From Desulfatibacillum alkenivorans DSM 16219 (GTDB taxonomy: Bacteria > Desulfobacterota > Desulfobacteria > Desulfobacterales > Desulfatibacillaceae), in the NCBI RefSeq assembly GCF_900142135.1, contig NZ_FQZU01000027.1:1-64000 (forward strand): DNA of 64,000 bases. The letters run 5' to 3'. Below are positions 58,093 through 64,000 of this stretch, piece by piece. The translations under genes were made by a program, and so were the position numbers. The notes under the pieces are model-generated. The model was given only the letters and a program-made list of their open reading frames with translations, ran no database searches and was not told the origin of the DNA. Numbering within the stretch: position 1 is the first letter of the stretch; each line of letters begins with the position of its first letter.

Positions 58093-58302
58093 ATGTCTGA
58101 GCGTGAAATGGGAACGGTCAAGTGGTTCAATGACAAAAAAGGTTTTGGTTTTATTGAACGTGAAGAAGGCGGGGATGTGTTTGTGCATTACAGCGCCATC
58201 GTCGGCACGGGATTCCGCTCCCTGGCCGAAGGCCAGAAGGTGGAGTTCACTGTGGTGCAGGGCGCTAAGGGGCCTGCTGCAGAAGAAGTCTCTTCCGCGT
58301 AA
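58093..58302 (+). CDS. Cold-shock domain protein (CspA family, 69 aa)
   Basis: The RNA-binding motifs KGFGFIERE (RNP1) and DVFVHYSAI (RNP2) within [14 protein letters not shown] are diagnostic. The length is that of CspA-type RNA chaperones. AGAGGAAG precedes the ATG. Confidence 0.95.
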   Translation: MSEREMGTVKWFNDKKGFGFIEREEGGDVFVHYSAIVGTGFRSLAEGQKVEFTVVQGAKGPAAEEVSSA

Positions 58303-58748
58303 CGAAAGAAGCTCCTTGCCTTCCGGGGGAGCCGGTTCAATCGGAAGGCGCGGAGCCCTTCCAACATCATCATCCAGGGCCTGACAGCCCTGTTTAAAAT
58401 CCGGTGCATTCCTTTTCGGAGATGCGACTGCCTTGGTGCGTCCTGATTTCAGGGCCGAAAAAGGCCCCGCCGCAATACGCCGAAAATCCCTAAAGATTGG
58501 AATCCGGTCAGCCGATAATACTAGTGGATCGCGGGAAGCCTACCCCAACACGGTCCATTCATATTCTTCGGGAAGCCCCTGGATATTTTCCCCCCCCTTC
58601 CCCCGCACCGGATTTCAGGGGCTTCGTTTTCCACCCACGAACAGGCTCCTGGCCTGTTCTTGGTTTTTGGGGCCCATGGCATACATCGATGCCAACCTTT
58701 AACACTGTAATTTCAACAAGATAATCGATATAGGAATCTGTTTGTGAA
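58303..58748. other. Spacer downstream of the cold-shock gene
   Basis: CCTTCCG (about 58318) is complementary to CGGAAGG (about 58340), and the latter also to CCCTTCC just after, so alternative hairpins are possible. No T-tract, gene or promoter was recognised in these 446 bp. Confidence 0.35.
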
Positions 58749-58778
58749 AAAAGGCCGACGCAACACCGCCGGCCTTTT
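58749..58778. terminator. Bidirectional intrinsic terminator
   Basis: AAAAGGCCG (58749-58757) pairs with CGGCCTTTT (58770-58778), with further CG pairs in the loop. A- and T-runs on both sides allow it to serve the minus-strand FabH gene that ends at 58800 and plus-strand transcripts. Confidence 0.8.
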
Positions 58779-58799
58779 GCAATTTCAATAGTTAAACGG

Positions 58800-59795
58800 C
58801 TACCACCGCATGAGGTTGGCGCCCCAGGTAAAGCCGGCTCCGAACCCGAGCATCATGATCAAGTCGCCGCGCTCCAGCTTTCCGGCCCTATAGGTTTCAT
58901 CCAACAGCAAGGGGATGGACGCCGCCGTGGTGTTGCCGTAATTCTGCATATTGTGGAGGAACTTCTCCCGGTCGATCCCCAATTTGTCGGCCACGATCTG
59001 GTTGATCCGCATGTTGGCCTGATGGGGGATGAAATACTTGATGTCGTCCGGGTTGACATTCTGGGTTTTCAGCGTGTTCTCCACGGTTTCCACCAGCCTG
59101 GTCACCGCGTGCTTGAACACGGTACGGCCGTCCATTTTGGGAAAGATGTCGGTGTTATCAATGGAATCGTGCGTCATATAAGGCTTCCGGGACATGTCCC
59201 AGATATCCAGGTACAAGGCCCTGGCGTGCTTGCCGTCCGCATGCAGCTCGGAGTACAACAGGCCCCGGTTGGGATCTTCGCAGGGGGAGACCACGGCCGC
59301 CCCGGCGCCGTCCCCGAACAGCACGGTCACGTCCCTGCCCCGGGTGGAAAAATCCAAAGCGCTGGAATGGACTTCCGAGCCCACCACCAGAACATTCTTA
59401 TACTGGCCGGTCCGCACAAAGGCGTCTGCAATGGACAGGGAATACAAAAAGCCCGTGCACTGATTCCTTACATCCAGAACGCCCTGCCCTTCCAAACCCA
59501 GCTTGGCCTGCAAATAACACCCCGTCCCGGGAAAGTGATAATCCGGCGACAGGGTGGCGAAAATCAGATAATCCACGTCCTGCATCCCGATGCCGGCGTC
59601 ATCCACCGCTCTCCTGCACGCCTCCACAGCCAGGTCCGAGCAAAACACCCCGTCCTCGGCATATCGTCTTTCCTTGATCCCGCTTCGCGTCTGGATCCAC
59701 TCATCGCTGGTGTCCATGAACTGGGCCAGGTCGTCATTGGTGACGACTGTGGGAGGCACATAACTCCCGATACCGGATATCACACTACGAATCAT
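58800..59795 (-). CDS. fabH: 3-oxoacyl-ACP synthase III (FabH family, 331 aa)
   Basis: The catalytic triad is visible: Cys113 in RNQCTGFLYSL, His in FIPHQANMRI and Asn in YGNTTAAS. ISGIGSYVPPTVVTNDDLAQ and GFGAGFTWG are also typical. It condenses an acyl-CoA primer with malonyl-ACP to start fatty-acid synthesis, or belongs to a related biosynthetic KAS III. ATG at 59795 follows GGAGG by 7 nt, preferred over TTG at 59798. It is not next to other fab genes here. Confidence 0.93.
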   Translation of the reverse strand: MIRSVISGIGSYVPPTVVTNDDLAQFMDTSDEWIQTRSGIKERRYAEDGVFCSDLAVEACRRAVDDAGIGMQDVDYLIFATLSPDYHFPGTGCYLQAKLGLEGQGVLDVRNQCTGFLYSLSIADAFVRTGQYKNVLVVGSEVHSSALDFSTRGRDVTVLFGDGAGAAVVSPCEDPNRGLLYSELHADGKHARALYLDIWDMSRKPYMTHDSIDNTDIFPKMDGRTVFKHAVTRLVETVENTLKTQNVNPDDIKYFIPHQANMRINQIVADKLGIDREKFLHNMQNYGNTTAASIPLLLDETYRAGKLERGDLIMMLGFGAGFTWGANLMRW

Positions 59796-60111
59796 CAATT
59801 TTCCTCCGAAAATGAACAGGCGCGTTTAGGCGCAGGGCAGGCGTTTGTCAGGCTATTGTTTAAAGAATGACCGAACGCTTGTCAATGAACTTTGGCCTGA
59901 ACCCTCCCAATTTCAGCAAGCCCTTCGTCCTGGCGCACAGGATTTTTCCTGCATCGCAGGACGCCTTCGCCGCCCTCCCACCCAAAATTTACCTAAAGTT
60001 CTCTGAAAAAAAGCCGAAAGATTTCCTAGATCAACGCAAAACGTTCTTTGACAATAAGAAATCACCACAGGGCGGTTCTTTTTTTGAACAGCGTCGTCAT
60101 GTTGCTTTTTG
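59796..60111. other. Spacer upstream of the riboswitch
   Basis: No gene recognised. TTGACA at 60048-60053 could be a -35 element for the riboswitch transcript, but no matching -10 is seen at 17 nt. Confidence 0.35.
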
Positions 60112-60185
60112 TTCTCAGCCAAACCTGTTGCAAAGCGGGGACGGAAAGCCACGGGTCCGCGTCCGCGGACAGCCGGGTTGCCTGC
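60112..60185 (+). promoter_or_regulatory. Cyclic-di-GMP-I (GEMM-I) riboswitch
   Basis: The core follows the GEMM-I consensus in order: CAGCCAAACC, a hairpin CCTGTT-GCAA-AGCGGG capped by a GNRA tetraloop, GGGACGGAAAGCCACGGG (consensus GGGACGCAAAGCC), a second hairpin GTCCG/CGGAC, and AGCCGGGTTGCC at the 3' end. It ends about 28 nt before the ATG of a secreted protein. Identification rests on pattern recognition; a covariance search would settle it. Confidence 0.85.
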
Positions 60186-60207
60186 AGGAAATACCTGCTG
60201 AAAGGGG
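60184..60207 (+). promoter_or_regulatory. Expression-platform hairpin and ribosome binding site
   Basis: GCAGG (60184-60188) pairs with CCTGC (60194-60198) just before AAAGGGG and the ATG at 60213. The 5' arm touches the 3' end of the riboswitch aptamer, so ligand binding may decide whether this hairpin forms, controlling translation. Confidence 0.5.
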
Positions 60208-60212
60208 ACCTC

Positions 60213-60569
60213 ATGAAGAAGAAAGCAGTATTGATCACAATTATTCTCGTCGTATTAGGGTGCGTGCCGGCCATGGCCCAAATGGTGGAACTTGCTGATT
60301 CCGATTTGGAATTGATCACCGGTCAGGCCTCGGACATCGGCGTCCCCCAAACCTTTGAAAGCGCGGACGCCAGCCAGATACGGCGCAATTTCGAATTGGG
60401 CGCCCTGGACATGGACTCCGTCATTCAAAACCTAAAAGGGACGGAGTTCGAATTGCCCAGGACCACCATTTCCATCGAGTCCATTTCCACCAGCACCCCT
60501 TTAGGCGCCATCGACGTCAGAGGGATTAACGTGGACATGGAAGCCGGAACCAAAGTTCGTTTTTTTTAA
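60213..60569 (+). CDS. Small secreted protein under c-di-GMP riboswitch control (118 aa)
   Basis: A signal peptide (about residues 1-22, ending AMA) is followed by ELADSDLELITGQA, a motif at the mature N-terminus of several secreted proteins linked to surface structures, and then a short hydrophilic region with IDVRGINVDMEAG. GGGG precedes the ATG. No catalytic motif is present. The riboswitch upstream suggests a role in attachment or surface lifestyle. Family assignment uncertain. Confidence 0.8.
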   Translation: MKKKAVLITIILVVLGCVPAMAQMVELADSDLELITGQASDIGVPQTFESADASQIRRNFELGALDMDSVIQNLKGTEFELPRTTISIESISTSTPLGAIDVRGINVDMEAGTKVRFF

Positions 60570-60872
60570 CCATACGGAACGGTGCGGCAGCTTGACGGCG
60601 CTGTTGAGAAAAAGACCTCCCTACCTGTGTTTTTTCTTATTGCTAACCCGCTCATTATAATAAAAAAAGAATAAAAATCCTATAAAATCAATATACTATA
60701 TAACAAGACCTTGGGCATGGGTTTTGCAAATATGACAGTCGTCGAATTTGTCGTCCTGTTTGGCGGGGGAACCAAACGCCGGCTATTGAGCGGATTGTCG
60801 TTGTTTTACGATTTTTCCTCCCGGCAGGCCTTCCCCCCACGTTTTCAATTTATCAAACGGAAGGCCAGGCTC
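60570..60872. other. A+T-rich leader of the receiver-domain gene
   Basis: Runs such as TATAAAATCAATATACTATA around 60680-60705 could contain a promoter, but no clear -35/-10 pair stands out. An in-frame ATG at 60711 would lengthen the next protein by 54 residues; those residues do not resemble a known domain. Confidence 0.35.
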
Positions 60873-61760
60873 ATGATTACCATGCCAGTGCAAGAAAGCG
60901 CCGGTTTTGCACCCTCTTGTGAAAACCGGCGGATCAAAAAAGCGGCCGGACTGGCTGCGTTGCTCCAGGAAGCCTCCCGCACGGGTCAGCAGCAAGAGGA
61001 AGTCCAGTGCATTCTGGACGTGCAGGAGAGCCTGTGGGAATGCAGCGTGCCGGAAGAACGGCTCCAAAAGGTTTTTTCCCAAGTCTTTCAAGCAGCCGGA
61101 GAACATGCGCCCGTTGGCGGCAGGATTTACGCCAGACTTGGAAACGCCGCCATTTCCAACGCCGAAGCCGAAGCCGCCGGCCTGGCGCCCGGCGCCTATG
61201 TTAAGGTATCCATCACCAACAGCGGCTTTAATATGGACTGCCCGGAAAATTTAACGGCGGAAACGGACGCCCTTTGCGGCCTGACCCATAGGTCCGGCCC
61301 TAACGGCGAAGTCGCCTTCTTCCTCCCGGCCGTACGCAGCGAAGCCCCCGCCCCAAAACCCGAAATCGAAGAAAAGCAACGCATCCTCATCATGGACGAC
61401 GACGAAGCCGTGTGCGAAATCGCCGTCCAGATGCTTAAATTCCTGGGGTACGAATCCGCCGTGTCCATGAACGGAGACGAAGCCGTGGCCGTGTATAAAG
61501 AAGCCCAGGAACAAGGCAGGCCCTTCGCTGCGGTCATCCTGGACCTCACCGTGCCCGACGGCCCCGGCGCCGAAGAAACCATCAAGCGCCTGGAAGCCCT
61601 GGACCCCAACGTGACGGCCCTCATCTCCTCGGGATATTTTGACGAGCCGGCCGTGGCCCAGTTCCAGGACTACGGATTTTCAGGGGCCATCATCAAACCG
61701 TTTCGTTTAAAAGCCCTGGGGGCTGTGATCAAAGCCGCCCTGACCGGAGAGATGGGTTGA
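60873..61760 (+). CDS. Degenerate histidine-kinase ATPase remnant fused to a receiver domain (295 aa)
   Basis: The C-terminal 120 residues are a receiver domain (RILIMDDDEAVCEIAVQML; phosphoacceptor Asp in AVILDLTVPDG; IIKPFRLKALG). The first 160 residues resemble the end of a hybrid kinase, with a QLLVN-like helix and KVSITNSGFNMDCP in the place of a G1 box, but the HisKA domain and the catalytic N- and G-boxes are missing or altered. It is probably a remnant of a hybrid kinase that now works as a receiver-only regulator. The ATG at 60873 is the best-supported start. Confidence 0.75.
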   Translation: MITMPVQESAGFAPSCENRRIKKAAGLAALLQEASRTGQQQEEVQCILDVQESLWECSVPEERLQKVFSQVFQAAGEHAPVGGRIYARLGNAAISNAEAEAAGLAPGAYVKVSITNSGFNMDCPENLTAETDALCGLTHRSGPNGEVAFFLPAVRSEAPAPKPEIEEKQRILIMDDDEAVCEIAVQMLKFLGYESAVSMNGDEAVAVYKEAQEQGRPFAAVILDLTVPDGPGAEETIKRLEALDPNVTALISSGYFDEPAVAQFQDYGFSGAIIKPFRLKALGAVIKAALTGEMG

Positions 61761-61793
61761 GGGAAATTTTTCTCTACGCATGGAAAAAATCGG

Positions 61794-61830
61794 TTGACAA
61801 AATTTTTTAACTGGACTACTGGTCGGACCA
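61794..61830 (+). promoter_or_regulatory. Promoter with FadR-type operator
   Basis: TTGACA (61794-61799), 17 nt, then TACTGG (61817-61822), a poor -10. TGGTCGGACCA (61820-61830) is a perfect match to the TGGTCnGACCA core bound by FadR-subfamily GntR proteins and overlaps the -10. It implies autorepression by the gene just downstream. Confidence 0.75.
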
Positions 61831-61872
61831 TCAGATCAGATGATGAGGCTACCGCCAACTGCGAGGATCCCT

Positions 61873-62589
61873 ATGCAAATAAAACCCGTGGAAAAACAAA
61901 GCCTGTCCAACCAGGTTTTCAACCAGATCAGAGACTTTATCCTGAACGAACAATATCGTCCGGGAGACAAACTCCCCTCGGAGCGTGAACTGTGCGATCT
62001 CATGCAGATCAACCGAAGCTCCGTGCGGGAAGCCCTCAAACGCCTGGAGCAGGCCAGGCTCATTGAAATCCGCCACGGCGAGGGATCCGTGGTCCTGGAC
62101 TTTAAATATCACGGCGGATTCGACCTTATCCGGCATATGGTGGAGCCTGGCAAGCCGCTGAATTACCTGGCCATACGCAGCTTGTGCGAAGTCCGATCCC
62201 TGGTATGCACGGAAATCGCCCGGCTTGCAGCGTTGCGGATTAAGGAGCCGGAGGCGGAAGAGTTGGCGGGAATCGTGGGGCAAATGAAAATCTGCGTCCA
62301 GGACGGGGAAGGGGATTTTCAAAGCCTGGATTTCGAATTCCATTACACCCTGGCCAAGGCCAGCGAAAACGTGGCTTTTTTATTGATGCTCAACTCCATC
62401 CGGGAGGTTTACCTGCCCATGGCCCAGGCCTTTTCGGCCATGTTTGCGCATGTTGCAGGCGATCCCGGAGTATACGAAGACATATATCAGGCCGTGAAGG
62501 GGGGGGATTCCCAAGAGGCCGGAAACTTAACCCACCAATTGATAGAAGAAGGCAACCGGATTTTCATGGAATTACGTGAGAAAGCCTGA
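61873..62589 (+). CDS. FadR-subfamily GntR transcriptional regulator (238 aa)
   Basis: The winged-helix domain (NQVFNQIRDFILNEQYRPGDKLPSERELCDLMQINRSSVREALKRLEQARLIEIRHGEGSVV) is followed by an FCD all-helical ligand domain with the usual metal-binding-type acidic and His residues (DFEFHYTLAKAS, LTHQLIEEG). GAGG precedes the ATG at 61873. With the operator at 61820, it probably controls itself and the SDR downstream in response to an acyl-CoA or organic acid. Confidence 0.9.
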   Translation: MQIKPVEKQSLSNQVFNQIRDFILNEQYRPGDKLPSERELCDLMQINRSSVREALKRLEQARLIEIRHGEGSVVLDFKYHGGFDLIRHMVEPGKPLNYLAIRSLCEVRSLVCTEIARLAALRIKEPEAEELAGIVGQMKICVQDGEGDFQSLDFEFHYTLAKASENVAFLLMLNSIREVYLPMAQAFSAMFAHVAGDPGVYEDIYQAVKGGDSQEAGNLTHQLIEEGNRIFMELREKA

Positions 62590-62620
62590 AGCGCCGGGCC
62601 TGACTGGGAAAGGACGCAAC

Positions 62621-63454
62621 ATGCCAAGTTTGCAGGGAAAAAGAGTTTTGATCACAGGCGCGGCCAACGGCATCGGCCGCTCCATGGCGGGATACTTCGC
62701 CAAGGCGGGAAGCACGCTCATCCTTACGGATATGGACGCACAGGCCCTGGAAGAAACCGCGGACAAGCTGCGCCAGGACGGAGCGCGCATCTACACCTAT
62801 GTGGTGGACGTATCCAAGTCCGAAGAAGTGAACAAAATGGCCGAACAGGTCATCGCCCATCCGGGCATCGACATCCTTATCAATAACGCGGGGATCGGCC
62901 ATAACGGGGAAATCATCGAGACGCCCCTGGCCAAGTGGAAAGCCCTCATGGACGTGAATTTCTACGGGCCTCTTTACCATGTCTATGCGTTCATGCCTCA
63001 AATGATCAAGCAGGGCGGCGGCCACATCGTCAACGTGTCCTCGGGCCAGGCTTTTTTCCGGCTGCCCACCTGGGGGCCTTACGCGACCATCAAGCTGGCC
63101 CTGGGCGGATTTTCCGAACTCCTGCGGGTGGAGGCCAAGAAATTCGGCATCAAGGTCACCACGGTCTACCCATTTATGGTGAACACCGGATTTTACAAGG
63201 AAATCGACGGCGAAACCTTTGGAACCAAGCTGTCCATGAAACTCCTGCCTTTTTATTCCATGAAGCCAGAAAAGGTGGCCAAGATCATCTTCAAGGCCGT
63301 GAAAAAGGAGAAGCCCGTGGAAATGGTCAGCATGTTCAATGACCTGGGATATATCACCCGGCTGCTGCCGCCTGTTTCCAATATGGTGAGCGCCGCCTCT
63401 CTGCTCTTCCTGGGCAAAGACGCGGACGTCCTTCGCCGGGAGCAGGGGATTTAA
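62621..63454 (+). CDS. Short-chain dehydrogenase/reductase (277 aa)
   Basis: A classic SDR: cofactor-binding TGAANGIG, NNAG, catalytic Ser in NVSSGQAF and YATIK (YxxxK). The extra C-terminal stretch (SMFNDLGYITRLLPPVSNMVSAASLLFLGKD) is hydrophobic and could associate with membranes. AAAGGA is 7 nt upstream of the ATG at 62621; an earlier in-frame ATG overlaps the regulator gene. The substrate is unknown but probably lipophilic. Confidence 0.88.
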   Translation: MPSLQGKRVLITGAANGIGRSMAGYFAKAGSTLILTDMDAQALEETADKLRQDGARIYTYVVDVSKSEEVNKMAEQVIAHPGIDILINNAGIGHNGEIIETPLAKWKALMDVNFYGPLYHVYAFMPQMIKQGGGHIVNVSSGQAFFRLPTWGPYATIKLALGGFSELLRVEAKKFGIKVTTVYPFMVNTGFYKEIDGETFGTKLSMKLLPFYSMKPEKVAKIIFKAVKKEKPVEMVSMFNDLGYITRLLPPVSNMVSAASLLFLGKDADVLRREQGI

Positions 63455-63509
63455 AGCCTTTTTTTTAAAAAATGCCATCGCGATTCAGGGAGACAATATT
63501 GGAGATTTT

Positions 63510-63582
63510 GGGGACATGAACCTATCTCTGTTTGTGTGCTGAGACTAACCAGGCAGGATGCCTGAGATAAGCATCATCCCCC
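63510..63582. repeat. Dispersed palindromic repeat, family 1, copy E
   Basis: Left end GGGGACATGAACCTATCTC (63510-63528); right end GAGATAAGCATCATCCCCC (63564-63582). The centre contains AGGCA/TGCCT. It lies between the SDR gene and the last gene of the window. Confidence 0.85.
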
Positions 63583-63649
63583 AAAATCCGCCTTGAAATC
63601 AACAAACTATCGCATCTTGGCGTTAAAGCGACATCGGGAGATTATACAT

Positions 63650-64000
63650 ATGGGACGCATCAAAGATTTGTACACAATGGTCAAGGAACGCCGCCTGGGA
63701 TTCGTCATGGACGAAGTCATGAGCGGAGACCACGAATTCATGCCCGGCATGGGGCCGGAAGGCAGGCTCCCCTTTGAATTCCGGGTGACCTGGGGCCCCA
63801 GGCATTTGATCAAATGGATCAATCCCCTGGGCGGGGCGTTCATGACTCAACCTTTGGAAGGGACGGTGACCGTGGGGGGGATGTGCACCAGGGTTCCCTG
63901 CTCCGGAACCCTGGAGCTGGCCTATTTTACGGAGGCCAAAATTCGGTACACCTTTGAATTCGTTTTCGGCGGAAAAACCTATCACTTTGTGGGAGAAAAA
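63650..64000 (+). CDS. Hypothetical protein, N-terminal 117 residues (runs off the right edge)
   Basis: An open frame from ATG at 63650 to the window end, with CGGGAG 9 nt upstream. The peptide starts MGRIKDLYTMVKERRLGFV and includes a strand-rich part (PFEFRVTWGPRHLIKW, GTVTVGGMCTRVPCSGTLEL, IRYTFEFVFGGKTYHFV), a beta-barrel pattern such as a lipocalin-like fold. Two Cys (79, 84) could be paired. The neighbour upstream is an SDR, so a lipid-related role is possible. The C-terminus is outside the window. Confidence 0.75.
   Translation, partial: MGRIKDLYTMVKERRLGFVMDEVMSGDHEFMPGMGPEGRLPFEFRVTWGPRHLIKWINPLGGAFMTQPLEGTVTVGGMCTRVPCSGTLELAYFTEAKIRYTFEFVFGGKTYHFVGEK

Noticed and set aside
58433-58702. 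Plus-strand 89-codon frame downstream of the cold-shock gene
   Set aside because: It has no ribosome binding site, and its proline/serine-rich translation resembles nothing known.
1-64000. tRNA, rRNA and CRISPR arrays
   Set aside because: I looked for T-loop-like GTTCGAA patterns, conserved rRNA segments and regularly spaced repeats. The only GTTCGAA-like hit (near 991) belongs to a palindromic repeat end, and no regularly spaced repeats occur.

Overview
The window looks like chromosomal DNA of an anaerobic, acyl-CoA-degrading bacterium, most likely a sulfate-reducing-type Desulfobacterota (Desulfatibacillum-like). This is inferred from the gene content: a four-subunit 2-oxoacid:ferredoxin oxidoreductase, a 4-hydroxybutyryl-CoA-dehydratase-like enzyme, a biotin-dependent acyl-CoA carboxylase, many [4Fe-4S] proteins, sigma-54 regulation and high G+C codon use. 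I could not run a taxonomic search. I see no rRNA, tRNA, CRISPR array or phage genes.

Layout. 1-1.7 kb: N-terminal fragment of a transposase, then 1.5 kb of gene-free, palindrome-rich DNA ending in an orphan terminator. 1.7-6.8 kb (minus): cytoplasmic molybdopterin oxidoreductase, four-cluster ferredoxin and GltD-like flavoprotein. 7.3-12.6 kb (plus): TauE/SafE transporter, two small membrane proteins, and a histidine kinase/NtrC-type regulator pair. Near-consensus sigma-54 promoters face both ways between these two operons. 13.2-16.4 kb: ClC channel and aminotransferase. 16.6-28.0 kb: GAF-type sigma-54 activator, AbfD-like dehydratase, HTH regulator, then a sigma-54-promoted operon: SDR fused to a Cys-rich iron-sulfur module, a stand-alone paralogue of that module, thiolase, PaaK-like CoA ligase and ferredoxin-nitroreductase fusion. 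28.2-30.1 kb: PLP deaminase/desulfhydrase and MBL hydrolase. 30.4-37.4 kb: TetR regulator, acyl-CoA dehydrogenase, two carboxyltransferases, biotin carrier and biotin carboxylase with a poly-Asp tail. 37.7-39.0 kb: outer-membrane protein and a hypothetical. 39.4-45.6 kb: Ser/Thr kinase, SPFH-like coiled-coil protein, Ser/Thr kinase with FHA domain. 45.6-52.5 kb: transporter, DUF3047, Crp, YqaA, hydrolase, ROK, MBL protein and TetR. 52.6-55.3 kb: korDABC. 55.6-58.3 kb: universal stress, ACT-domain and cold-shock proteins. 58.8-59.8 kb: FabH-type synthase. 60.1-60.6 kb: a c-di-GMP-I (GEMM) riboswitch in front of a small secreted protein. 60.9-64 kb: degenerate kinase-receiver protein, FadR-type regulator with a TGGTCGGACCA operator, SDR, and a truncated hypothetical.

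The main themes are sigma-54-controlled redox/acyl-CoA modules (three strong -24/-12 promoters and two activators in one window) and several families of dispersed palindromic repeats. One family, about 72 bp long, has five copies with conserved ends and unrelated centres, and one copy supplies the C-terminus of a reading frame. The best candidate for an undescribed system is the 21.5-28 kb operon, with its paired CxCR...CFCCxCCC iron-sulfur proteins.
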